From an uncultured Bacteroidota bacterium (GTDB lineage Bacteria > Bacteroidota > Bacteroidia > Chitinophagales > Chitinophagaceae), in contig CAIJZG010000103.1 in NCBI GenBank assembly GCA_903825065.1, forward strand, positions 1-17,079: a DNA stretch of 17,079 bases. The letters are read 5' to 3'. The notes under the pieces are model-generated. The model made no database searches. It worked only from the letters and a program-made list of their open reading frames with translations, and was not told the DNA's origin. The position numbers and the translations under genes are program-made. The stretch's first letter is position 1. Every line of letters begins with the position of its first letter. Below, one piece after another: positions 7,313 through 14,314 of this stretch.

Positions 7313-9109
7313 ATGGAGAATTTTATCGTTTCAGCAAGAAAATATCGCCCACAGAATTTCAATACAGTTGTTGGGCAACAACATATAACAACCACGTTAA
7401 AAAATGCTATTCGGAATAACCAGTTAGCACATGCTTTTTTATTTTGTGGGCCCAGAGGAGTTGGTAAAACAACCTGCGCGCGTATTCTTGCAAAAACAAT
7501 CAATTGCACCAACCAAACTCCAGAAGGTGAAGCTTGTAATACCTGTAATAGTTGTACTTCATTTGATGCAGGAACTTCTATGAACATTCACGAATTAGAT
7601 GCGGCAAGTAATAATTCTGTCGATGATATTCGTGCATTAGTTGAGCAAGTTCGATTTGCTCCACAAGCAGGAAAATATAAAGTGTATATCGTAGATGAGG
7701 TACATATGTTAAGTGCAAGTGCCTTCAATGCATTTCTAAAAACATTAGAAGAACCACCTCCATATGCCATTTTTATTTTGGCAACCACTGAGAAACATAA
7801 AATTTTACCCACCATTTTAAGTCGATGTCAAATTTTCGATTTTAAAAGGATTACCAATAATGATACAGTTGAGCATTTACAAGAAATAGTAGATAAAGAA
7901 TCTATTAAGGCAGAGAAAGGCGCATTACAAGTTATCGCTCAAAAAAGCGAAGGTTGTATGCGCGATTCTTTAAGTATCCTGGATAAAATAGTGAGTTTCA
8001 CAAATGGAATAGTTACTTACCAAAATACTTTAGAGCATCTAAATATTTTAGACGAAGATTATTATTTCAAACTTTTAGAATCGATGCAGTCACAGGATTT
8101 ACCTGCTGCTATGTTGTTGTTCGACGAAATCAATAAAAAAGGGTTTGAAGGGGATTTAGTTTTAAATGGATTTGCAGAATTTATCAGAAATTTATTAGTA
8201 TGCAAAGACCCTAAATCTGCATCGCTCTTAGAAGTAGTTGAAGGCATGCAAACAAAATACATACAAGCTGCTGAAAAATCAGGAATATCATTTCTAGTAA
8301 GTGCTTTGAATATTTTAAATGAGTCAGAGATCAACTATAAAATGGCACGCAATAAAAGATTGCATGTTGAACTCACTTTGATCAAATTAAACTTTCTTCA
8401 GCAAGCCATTGAATTATCAGTTGACAATGGTCAACTTGTTAAAAAAAAACGAGTTGATGGGCCAATAGCTTTTAAACTAAAACAGGTTCCTCCTATTCAA
8501 ATTAACACCCAAGTACCATCAGGAGCTCCAGAGACAAAACTTTTTATTGAAAATCCAAAATCTGCAAAACCAATAGTTAAAACGGTTGTGCCAGCAGCTG
8601 TAATTCCAGCTGCAGAGCCTATTAAACCAAAAGTTCCCATTCAATTAGGAGGTACCAAAAAAGGATTGCTCGATTCTTTGAGAGAAAAATATGGCGACCA
8701 ATATACTATTGAAGAAGTGAAAGAAGCCGAAGTGCTAAATATAGAAAAACTAAGATCCTTATGGGGCACTTTTGCCCTTACATTAGAAGAACAAAAAAAG
8801 CACTCTTCTTTTGGGACATTTAAAATTGCGAGATTGTCTATTGAAAATGATATTTTTTTTACCGTCTCAGTTGGTTCAATCACTTCACAAAAATTCGTTG
8901 AACAAGAGAGAATGTATCTACTAGAGTACCTTCAAAATGAATTCAATAATAGAAGTATCGCTTTTGAAGTGTTGGTAGATGCCAGCGAACAGGAGGAAGT
9001 TCCAGTGCATTTAAGATTAAATAGTCGTCAAAAATTTGAAAGAATCGCTGACCAATTTCCAATTGTTAGAGAACTAAAGGATCGATTAAAAATGGATATT
9101 GATTATTAA
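7313..9109 (+). CDS. dnaX: DNA polymerase III subunits gamma/tau (clamp-loader ATPase)
   Basis: DnaX is the ATPase of the clamp loader that places the sliding clamp on DNA; the long tau form also holds the polymerase and helicase together. From the ATG at 7313 the protein has 598 residues. It shows Walker A GPRGVGKT at 46-53, a zinc-binding set Cys65/75/78/81, Walker B VYIVDEVHML at 124-133 and the sensor/arginine-finger SRC at 170-172. Domain III ends near residue 375, followed by a Pro/Ala/Lys-rich linker (about 395-450) and a C-terminal tau-type region. An upstream in-frame TTG at 7283 is less likely because the family begins at MENFIVSARKYRP and the promoter box overlaps the TTG. An A9 run at codons 377-379 may cause slippage. 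The gene ends 4 bp from the convergent yciH. Confidence 0.96.
   Translation: MENFIVSARKYRPQNFNTVVGQQHITTTLKNAIRNNQLAHAFLFCGPRGVGKTTCARILAKTINCTNQTPEGEACNTCNSCTSFDAGTSMNIHELDAASNNSVDDIRALVEQVRFAPQAGKYKVYIVDEVHMLSASAFNAFLKTLEEPPPYAIFILATTEKHKILPTILSRCQIFDFKRITNNDTVEHLQEIVDKESIKAEKGALQVIAQKSEGCMRDSLSILDKIVSFTNGIVTYQNTLEHLNILDEDYYFKLLESMQSQDLPAAMLLFDEINKKGFEGDLVLNGFAEFIRNLLVCKDPKSASLLEVVEGMQTKYIQAAEKSGISFLVSALNILNESEINYKMARNKRLHVELTLIKLNFLQQAIELSVDNGQLVKKKRVDGPIAFKLKQVPPIQINTQVPSGAPETKLFIENPKSAKPIVKTVVPAAVIPAAEPIKPKVPIQLGGTKKGLLDSLREKYGDQYTIEEVKEAEVLNIEKLRSLWGTFALTLEEQKKHSSFGTFKIARLSIENDIFFTVSVGSITSQKFVEQERMYLLEYLQNEFNNRSIAFEVLVDASEQEEVPVHLRLNSRQKFERIADQFPIVRELKDRLKMDIDY
8441..8449 (+). other. 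A9 slippery tract in dnaX (candidate slippage site for a short gamma form)
   Basis: Codons 377-379 are AAA AAA AAA, followed by CGA GTT GAT. With one extra A the frame reads AAA AAA AAA ACG AGT TGA and stops after Thr-Ser. With one A fewer it reads AAA AAA AAC GAG TTG ATG GGC CAA TAG. Both shifts end within 2-6 codons of the tract, giving proteins of about 381-384 residues that keep the clamp-loader core and lose the tau-specific part. A small hairpin (TTGAC-AATG-GTCAA, 8421-8434) lies 6 nt upstream. No Shine-Dalgarno-like stimulator is visible, so transcriptional slippage is more likely than ribosomal frameshifting. This is the longest homopolymer I noticed in the window. Confidence 0.5.
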
Positions 9110-9113
9110 AATA

Positions 9114-9449
9114 TTATTTCGCTTGTGAATACCCATTTTTAATTAACCAAGGCAAAATTTTCGTACGCTGATCTCCTTGTATAATTATCTCCGCGTCTTT
9201 TGAAGAGCCGCCCGTACCACAAAAATTTTTTAATTGCTTGCTTAATATTTCCAAGTCAGATTCTTTGCCAATAAAACCAGTGATTAATGTTACAGCTTTC
9301 CCTCCACGATGTTTAGTTTCTAAGCGAATACGCAATTTTTGTTGAGCTGGCAACAGCGTTTCCTGAACTTCATTTGAAGATTCAAAAGTAAAATCCGGAT
9401 CAGTACTATATACAAAACCACGGGTATCTGCTATATTCTTTTTTGACAT
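9114..9449 (-). CDS. yciH: SUI1/eIF1-like translation factor (YciH family)
   Basis: The 111-residue protein carries a SUI1 domain at about 37-107, with LRIRLETKHRGGKAVTLITG (39-58) and FCGTGGSSKDAEIIIQGDQR (76-95). Eukaryotic SUI1/eIF1 controls start-codon selection. The bacterial homologue YciH has been described as a stress-related translation initiation factor acting on the 30S subunit; its role in Bacteroidota is not known to me. The first 35 residues are poorly conserved and probably flexible. It starts 22 nt after the nadC stop and is likely the last gene of the DUF4783-nadC-yciH operon. Its stop is 4 bp from the convergent dnaX stop, with no obvious terminator between them. Confidence 0.88.
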   Translation of the reverse strand: MSKKNIADTRGFVYSTDPDFTFESSNEVQETLLPAQQKLRIRLETKHRGGKAVTLITGFIGKESDLEILSKQLKNFCGTGGSSKDAEIIIQGDQRTKILPWLIKNGYSQAK

Positions 9450-9471
9450 ATCTAATTTTTTGATTCAATTG

Positions 9472-10332
9472 CTAAGAGAAACTTGCTTTTAAACTAAGGT
9501 CAAGACTTTGAGCTTGATGAATGAGTGCACCTACACTAACAAAGTCAACCCCAGTTGCTGCATACTCTTTTATATTTTGTAAATCTATACCGCCACTTGC
9601 TTCTGTTTCAAATGTCCCATCAATTAATTTTACAGCTATTGCCACATCTGCAGGTTTAAAATTATCCAGCATGATGCGAAACACTTTTCCCTGACCAATA
9701 GCAATTACTTTTTCAACATCTTTCAATGTTCTAGTTTCAACCTCTATTTTTATATTTTGATTATTTGTTTTAATATAGTTCCATGCTTTATTAATTGCTG
9801 GTTCAATACCACCACAATAGTCGATATGATTGTCTTTCAACATAATCATATCATATAAAGCATATCGATGATTAACTCCACCGCCAATTCGAACAGCTTC
9901 TTTTTCTAACAATCTAAAATTAGGTGTAGTTTTTCTTGTGTCAAGAATGCGTGTATGAAAGCCCTCAAGCAAGGAACTATATTTTTTTGTCAGAGTTGCA
10001 ATCCCACTCATGCGTTGCATGCAATTTAAAACTAACCTTTCACAACTAAGAATTGTAGAAACTTTTGCAACAATATTAAATGCAATTTCTCCTGCAGTCA
10101 TACTATCTCCATCTACTTTTAGGGGACTAAAAATTGCAGCTGGTTCAACTAAATGAAAAATATGTTCAGCTACTTTTAGGCCAGCCAATATTCCATCTTG
10201 TTTTATTTTCAATACCGCTTTACCCTCTGCTAAAGGATCGATACAACTCAAGGTTGAATGATCGCCATCACCAATATCTTCATTTAATGCAGAAAGAATT
10301 AAATGATCGAGTAGTTCCTGATAAGATTGCAT
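9472..10332 (-). CDS. nadC: Nicotinate-nucleotide diphosphorylase (carboxylating), quinolinate phosphoribosyltransferase
   Basis: NadC converts quinolinate and phosphoribosyl pyrophosphate to nicotinate mononucleotide, CO2 and pyrophosphate, in de novo NAD synthesis. The 286-residue length is standard. Motifs are EDIGDGDHST (18-27), the substrate-binding DTRKTTPNFR (131-140), EAVRIGGGVNHR (145-156), MLKDNH (164-169) and the phosphate-binding EASGGI (244-249). The ATG at 10332 fits the family start. It lies 28 nt after the DUF4783 gene and 22 nt before yciH, so the three are probably co-transcribed. No other NAD synthesis gene is in the window. Confidence 0.97.
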   Translation of the reverse strand: MQSYQELLDHLILSALNEDIGDGDHSTLSCIDPLAEGKAVLKIKQDGILAGLKVAEHIFHLVEPAAIFSPLKVDGDSMTAGEIAFNIVAKVSTILSCERLVLNCMQRMSGIATLTKKYSSLLEGFHTRILDTRKTTPNFRLLEKEAVRIGGGVNHRYALYDMIMLKDNHIDYCGGIEPAINKAWNYIKTNNQNIKIEVETRTLKDVEKVIAIGQGKVFRIMLDNFKPADVAIAVKLIDGTFETEASGGIDLQNIKEYAATGVDFVSVGALIHQAQSLDLSLKASFS

Positions 10333-10360
10333 CTTGCAAATCTAGGACTTCTGCTAAAAT

Positions 10361-10741
10361 CTAGTTAACCCGTATAGTAATTATCTGGTGTTTACCACCT
10401 TTGGCTTTTAATAATACGGTGATATTATATGGCTTGCCAGAACTTGTTAGTTTTCCTGTAATATATAATGTGCTTCCAATTTCACGATTAGATCCCATTT
10501 CAAACCCATTAATACTGTTATCATCAAAAAACATTTTCAAGGCTAATCCAGCCTGATTTCGACCTATATTCTTAACCTCTTCTTTATCTAAGAGCTTTAA
10601 ATCAATATAATCATCGAAATATTGAGCAATTTCTTCGGTATTGGCAGATTTGAAAGCTTTAACTACCGCATCGGTATCACTTTGTTGAGCAAAAGCTAAG
10701 AAACTGAGGAAGAACCCTATTATTACAAATATTTTTTTCAT
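10361..10741 (-). CDS. DUF4783 family secreted protein
   Basis: This is a small exported protein of unknown function. From the ATG at 10741 it has 126 residues and starts with a signal peptide (MKKIFVIIGFFLSFLAFAQQ, probable cleavage after AFA). The mature part has an NTF2-like look (AVVKAFKSANTEEIAQYFDD near the start, GKLTSSGKPYNITVLLKAKG near the end) and matches my memory of DUF4783, a Bacteroidota family. An upstream in-frame ATG at 10777 would add 12 residues before the signal peptide, but it lies upstream of the predicted transcript start, so I reject it. The gene heads an apparent operon with nadC and yciH. Nothing in the sequence shows why it travels with nadC. Confidence 0.8.
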   Translation of the reverse strand: MKKIFVIIGFFLSFLAFAQQSDTDAVVKAFKSANTEEIAQYFDDYIDLKLLDKEEVKNIGRNQAGLALKMFFDDNSINGFEMGSNREIGSTLYITGKLTSSGKPYNITVLLKAKGGKHQIITIRVN

Positions 10742-10752
10742 GCGTCTGATTT

Positions 10753-10783
10753 CTAATGTATCTGTTACATAAAACATGCCAAA
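10753..10783 (-). promoter_or_regulatory. Promoter of the DUF4783-nadC-yciH operon
   Basis: On the minus strand TTTG (10783-10780) is followed by exactly 19 nt and then TACATTAG (10760-10753), one mismatch from TAnnTTTG. This is the best two-part Bacteroidota promoter in the window. Transcription should begin about 5-8 nt before the ATG at 10741, giving a very short leader. Confidence 0.6.
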
Positions 10784-10848
10784 TTCGATACATTAAACTT
10801 GTTTGTCTAAATTAGCAGAAAATAACTAGTAAATTATAACCATTAGAG

Positions 10849-12369
10849 ATGAGTAAGAAAGTAATTTTAGCAATTATGGACGGTTGGGGATTGGGTAAAA
10901 TCCCTAGTGCAGATGCCATTCAGCAGGCACATCCTGCATTTGTAAGCAGTTTATACAGTCAATTCCCAAATACAACTTTAATAACATGTGGTGAAGATGT
11001 TGGTTTGCCAGATGGACAAATGGGAAATAGTGAGGTTGGTCATTTAAATCTTGGTGCAGGAAGGATTGTTTATCAGGAATTACAAAGGATTAACGTTGCC
11101 ATCCGAACAGGAGAATTAGCTGCAAATGAAATTTTGTTAAGTACAATTCGAAAAGCAAAAACGAGCCATAAGCCGCTTCATTTATTAGGATTATTAAGTG
11201 ATGGAGGGGTGCATTCGCACACTAGTCATTTAAAAGCAATCCTAAATGTTTGCAAGGCTGAAGGATTAACAGATGTTTATATTCATGTGTTTACTGATGG
11301 CCGCGACACTGACCCGAAAAGTGGCTTAGGCTATGTAACTGATTTAACAGAATTCTTGCCAGGCTCAGTGGGTAAAATCGCCACAGTTAGTGGGAGATAC
11401 TACGCCATGGACCGTGACAAACGTTGGGAGAGGGTGAAATTGGCTTATGATGGATTAGTGAATGCGGTTGGACCTACTGCAACAAGTGCGATTGCTGCTG
11501 TTGAAAATTCTTATACTGCAAATGTGACGGATGAATTTATTCTTCCAACAATTATAGTAGATGCTAATAATCAACCAATCGCAAAAATCCAGTCTGGCGA
11601 TGTGGCTATTTGTTATAATTTCAGAACAGATCGTTGTAGAGAGATCACAGAAGTGCTTACACAAAACGACCATACAGATTTTGGTATGCAAAAATTAGAT
11701 CTTACTTATACTACCATGACTATGTATGATCAAAAGTTCAAAAACGTTTCGGCTATATTTGAGAATGACAATTTGATCAATACACTTGGCCAAGTTTTAG
11801 AAGCAAATCATAAAAAACAAATTAGAATTGCTGAGACTGAAAAATATCCTCACGTAACTTTTTTCTTTAGTGGAGGTAGAGAGGATCCGTATACAGGTGA
11901 AAGTAGAATCATGGTACCTTCTCCCAAAGTAGCCACTTATGATTTGCAACCTGAAATGAGTGCGATAGAAATAACAGATAAACTAATCCCTGAAATCGAA
12001 AACGAAACAGCAGATTTTATTTGCTTGAACTATGCAAATACGGATATGGTGGGTCATACGGGCATATTTAGCGCAGCAATAACAGCTGCAAGAACGGTTG
12101 ATGCTTGTGTGAAACGTGTAGTAACAGCTGCATTGGATCATGGTTATACAGTTTTCCTTACAGCAGATCATGGTAATGCCGATTTCATGATTAATGAAGA
12201 TGGCACTCCCAATACAGCTCACACTTTAAACCCAGTACCATTCTTCATTATTGATAAAGAATGGAGAGGCGCTATTAAGCCAGGAAAGCTAGGCGATTTA
12301 GCTCCCACCATTTTAAAAGTAATGGGTCTAGAAATTCCAAAAGAAATGACAGGAAATATTCTCATTTAA
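10849..12369 (+). CDS. gpmI: 2,3-bisphosphoglycerate-independent phosphoglycerate mutase
   Basis: GpmI interconverts 3- and 2-phosphoglycerate in glycolysis and gluconeogenesis, using two metal ions (usually manganese) and a phosphoserine intermediate. The 506 residues match the family length. Visible features are the metal ligand Asp11 in AIMDGWG, the catalytic Ser61 in GQMGNSEVGH, VHSH at 121-124 and DGRDTDP at 150-156 in the phosphotransferase insert, and the C-terminal metal motif LTADHGNAD near 438. The ATG at 10849 fits the family N-terminus. Upstream, TAAACTTG (10794-10801) is a one-mismatch -7 candidate, but it has no clear partner. The gene is 11 nt from the next, so the two are probably co-transcribed. 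Confidence 0.97.
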   Translation: MSKKVILAIMDGWGLGKIPSADAIQQAHPAFVSSLYSQFPNTTLITCGEDVGLPDGQMGNSEVGHLNLGAGRIVYQELQRINVAIRTGELAANEILLSTIRKAKTSHKPLHLLGLLSDGGVHSHTSHLKAILNVCKAEGLTDVYIHVFTDGRDTDPKSGLGYVTDLTEFLPGSVGKIATVSGRYYAMDRDKRWERVKLAYDGLVNAVGPTATSAIAAVENSYTANVTDEFILPTIIVDANNQPIAKIQSGDVAICYNFRTDRCREITEVLTQNDHTDFGMQKLDLTYTTMTMYDQKFKNVSAIFENDNLINTLGQVLEANHKKQIRIAETEKYPHVTFFFSGGREDPYTGESRIMVPSPKVATYDLQPEMSAIEITDKLIPEIENETADFICLNYANTDMVGHTGIFSAAITAARTVDACVKRVVTAALDHGYTVFLTADHGNADFMINEDGTPNTAHTLNPVPFFIIDKEWRGAIKPGKLGDLAPTILKVMGLEIPKEMTGNILI

Positions 12370-12380
12370 AATATATAATT

Positions 12381-12866
12381 ATGAAAAAAGTAGGAATTGG
12401 AATTCTCGTAATTCTAATATTATTACAGGCTTATCGACCTGCAAAAAACGATTCCAAAAAAATAGATAACGATATTTCAAAGTCATATATAGTTCCTGAT
12501 GATGTGAAACAAATACTCGCGAAGGCTTGTTACGACTGTCATAGCAATAACACTACATACCCATGGTACAATAATATTCAACCTGTTGGGATTTGGTTAG
12601 CGAATCATGTAAACGATGGAAAAAGGCATCTGAACTTTAATGATTTTACTAGTTCGCCAATTGCTCGTCAGTATAAAAAATTGGACGAATGTATCGAGCA
12701 GGTGAAAGAAGGTGATATGCCATTGGAATCATATACCTGGATTCATAAAGAAGCTAAATTGAGCGATATTGAAAAACAAAAACTATTCGATTGGTGTACA
12801 TCAATCAGAGATAGTATTAAATCAAAATATCCCGCCGATAGTTTGGTTTTACCAAAAAGAAAATAA
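12381..12866 (+). CDS. Membrane-anchored haem-binding domain protein (single CxxCH)
   Basis: The 161-residue protein has an N-terminal hydrophobic segment (residues 4-18, GIGILVILILLQAYR) that is an anchor or uncleaved signal. It is followed by a periplasmic domain with one c-type haem motif, CYDCHSNNTTYPWY, with the Cys50-x-x-Cys53-His54 core. This matches the haem-binding domain family common in Bacteroidota. A possible distal Met ligand is Met113 in EGDMPLESYTWIHKEAKLSD, a region that resembles the end of small cytochrome c domains. Partners and redox role are unknown. It sits 11 nt after gpmI and is followed by a strong terminator, so it probably ends a two-gene transcript; no functional link to GpmI is evident. 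Confidence 0.85.
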   Translation: MKKVGIGILVILILLQAYRPAKNDSKKIDNDISKSYIVPDDVKQILAKACYDCHSNNTTYPWYNNIQPVGIWLANHVNDGKRHLNFNDFTSSPIARQYKKLDECIEQVKEGDMPLESYTWIHKEAKLSDIEKQKLFDWCTSIRDSIKSKYPADSLVLPKRK

Positions 12867-12900
12867 TAAAAAACCCCGATTTAGTTCGGGGTTTTTTATT
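12865..12900. terminator. Strong, symmetrical intrinsic terminator
   Basis: A perfect 15-bp inverted repeat (AATAAAAAACCCCGA with TCGGGGTTTTTTATT) encloses a 6-nt loop. The A run on one side and T run on the other make it usable in both directions. The left arm begins inside the stop codon of the haem-binding protein gene. Confidence 0.92.
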
Positions 12901-12916
12901 ACCCATTTCTGCCCGA

Positions 12917-12949
12917 TTGAAGCTCCTAGCTGAATATTCGTTTACTTTG
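12917..12949 (+). promoter_or_regulatory. Promoter of engB, predicted to give a leaderless transcript
   Basis: TTG at 12917-12919 is followed by 22 nt and TTACTTTG at 12942-12949, one mismatch from TAnnTTTG. The box ends only 4 nt before the ATG at 12954, so transcription should begin at or next to the A of the start codon. Confidence 0.5.
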
Positions 12950-12953
12950 CAGC

Positions 12954-13592
12954 ATGGAAATTACTTCAGCTCAATACAATATATCATCCGCCCTGGTAAC
13001 GCAATGTCCCAAACCAGACAGGCCTGAATATGCTTTTATTGGGAGAAGTAATGTGGGTAAATCTTCATTAATCAATCTGCTTACTAAACAGAAAAATCTA
13101 GCAAAGACATCTGGAACACCAGGTAAAACACAGCTTATTAACCATTTTGATATAGAAAGCTCTGGAGCATTAAGGGGTCCTAAAGAAAAGTGGTACTTAG
13201 TTGATCTTCCGGGTTATGGATATGCAAAACGTTCTATTTCTGATAGGAATCGATGGGAACAAATGATTGATGGATATTTAAGAAAAAGAGAGAATTTGAT
13301 GCAAGTTTTTGTATTAATTGATAGTAGACATACCCCTCAGAAAAATGATTTAGAATTTGTCAATCAACTTGATCATTGGGAAATTCCATTTAGTTTGGTT
13401 TTTACAAAATCTGATAAAGAAAAACCCGGGGTAGTTGCCAGAAATGTGGAGGCTTTTATGAATAAACTTAGAGAAACCTGGCAATTCCTTCCTAGGCATT
13501 TTGTTACCAGTGCAGAAAAGAAAGTGGGAAGAGAAGAAATTTTAGCCTTATTACAGCAGATGAATAACGATTTTAAAATGGCTCAGAAATAA
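12954..13592 (+). CDS. engB: Ribosome biogenesis GTPase EngB (YihA/YsxC)
   Basis: EngB is an essential small GTPase for assembly of the large ribosomal subunit. The 212-residue protein shows the G1 loop GRSNVGKS at 30-37, G2 GTPGKT at 54-59, G3 DLPGYGYA at 84-91, G4 TKSD at 151-154 and G5 TSA at 185-187. The N-terminus MEITSAQYNISSALVTQCPK and the following PEYAFIG are typical, so the ATG at 12954 is the true start, and no later Met precedes G1. There is a short insertion around GALRGPKEKW (71-80), between G2 and G3. The gene is flanked by the strong terminator upstream and its own promoter, so it is probably monocistronic. Confidence 0.96.
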   Translation: MEITSAQYNISSALVTQCPKPDRPEYAFIGRSNVGKSSLINLLTKQKNLAKTSGTPGKTQLINHFDIESSGALRGPKEKWYLVDLPGYGYAKRSISDRNRWEQMIDGYLRKRENLMQVFVLIDSRHTPQKNDLEFVNQLDHWEIPFSLVFTKSDKEKPGVVARNVEAFMNKLRETWQFLPRHFVTSAEKKVGREEILALLQQMNNDFKMAQK

Positions 13593-13607
13593 AGGGGCTA
13601 CAAATCA

Positions 13608-13629
13608 GTTGAATCAGAATTGATTCAAC
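13608..13629 (+). terminator. Possible terminator hairpin after engB
   Basis: GTTGAATCA and TGATTCAAC form a perfect 9-bp stem with a GAAT loop, 15 nt after the engB stop. A seven-T run (13640-13646) begins 10 nt after the stem, further than in a standard intrinsic terminator. It could serve engB, the convergent YkuK-like gene, or neither. Confidence 0.4.
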
Positions 13630-13651
13630 AATAACTATATTTTTTTAATCA

Positions 13652-14125
13652 CTAGTTGCAGATCTTATCTGCGCAGCAACTGCTAGCAAAGGCTTCTGGC
13701 TTGGCTTTGAAAGCGAATCCCATTCCTAAAATATATCCCATTGCTTCGCGTAATGCATCGTTACTTTTGAATTGTGGATTGGTATTAATGTCTGCATGAA
13801 CTTCCATTTCTATATGGTGTTCAATAAACAAGTCGCATAATTCATACGCCACTTCAATACTTTTCGCAACTTCTACCAACATTCTTTCTTTGATGTGGTA
13901 TTTTGTTTTTGTTTTTTCATTGTGGATATACATGAACCCACCATTGTGCTCTCTTAAAAATACAATCACAGTTGCGAACTCTGTATCTTCTCCTTTCACT
14001 TGGCTATCAGTGCCGATACATACTTTCAATTTAACACGCTTTTCAGTTTCCTGAACAATAGCATCTTCCACCGCTTGTTTGATGGGTAAATTTATCAGCT
14101 CACCGTTAAATTTCCTCCAACGCAT
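13652..14125 (-). CDS. Ribonuclease H-like YkuK family protein (DUF458)
   Basis: The 157-residue protein matches the YkuK/DUF458 family, predicted to have an RNase H fold. KVCIGTDSQVKG (residues 34-45) carries the conserved first Asp (Asp40) and EVHADINTNP (108-117) the later Asp112. KYHIKERMLVEVAKSIEVAY lies between them. No activity is established for this family as far as I know. The C-terminus AFASSCCADKICN has three Cys in its last eight residues, which could bind metal or form disulfides, or may simply be a family feature. The ATG at 14125 is the only good start. The gene converges on engB and diverges from the ABC transporter. Confidence 0.82.
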   Translation of the reverse strand: MRWRKFNGELINLPIKQAVEDAIVQETEKRVKLKVCIGTDSQVKGEDTEFATVIVFLREHNGGFMYIHNEKTKTKYHIKERMLVEVAKSIEVAYELCDLFIEHHIEMEVHADINTNPQFKSNDALREAMGYILGMGFAFKAKPEAFASSCCADKICN

Positions 14126-14180
14126 AAGTTTGTTGTTTTCGTAATTTACCGAATAAAGTTTGCCAAACGCTTACTGAGAA

Positions 14181-14276
14181 ATGATCTTATTATTAACAGA
14201 AGGTGGAAAACCTATAAACAAGTTTGGCGCAATAGAGGCGACTCAATTGGCAACTTTGTCATATTTTAAAGAATAG
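14181..14276 (+). CDS. Possible 31-residue small ORF in the divergent gap
   Basis: An ATG-to-TAG frame encodes a short peptide starting MILLLTEGGKPINKFGAIEA. An in-frame TGA at 14175-14177 shows it is not a piece of a longer upstream frame. It lies in the 189-bp gap between the YkuK-like and ABC genes, 38 nt before the latter. No family is recognised, no clear promoter is seen, and it may be chance. Confidence 0.2.
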   Translation: MILLLTEGGKPINKFGAIEATQLATLSYFKE

Positions 14277-14314
14277 TACGGATATTGTTATACCGTAAAA
14301 CCTAATATAATTCA

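Noticed and set aside
8853..8860. T8 run in dnaX as a second slippage site
   Set aside because: It lies within the tau-specific region rather than at a domain boundary, and I see no functional product expected from slippage there.
10742..10777. Upstream ATG for the DUF4783 gene
   Set aside because: It would place 12 residues ahead of a normal signal peptide and lies upstream of the predicted transcription start.
13655..13686. Nested inverted repeat (GCAGAT-CTT-ATCTGC and AGTT/AACT) as a terminator
   Set aside because: It lies inside the 3' coding sequence of the YkuK-like gene and encodes its Cys-rich tail; there is no T run following it on either strand.
14155..14260. Repeated TTTGGC / TTGGCAA motifs as an operator
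   Set aside because: The three copies differ in core and spacing, and short motifs of this type occur by chance.
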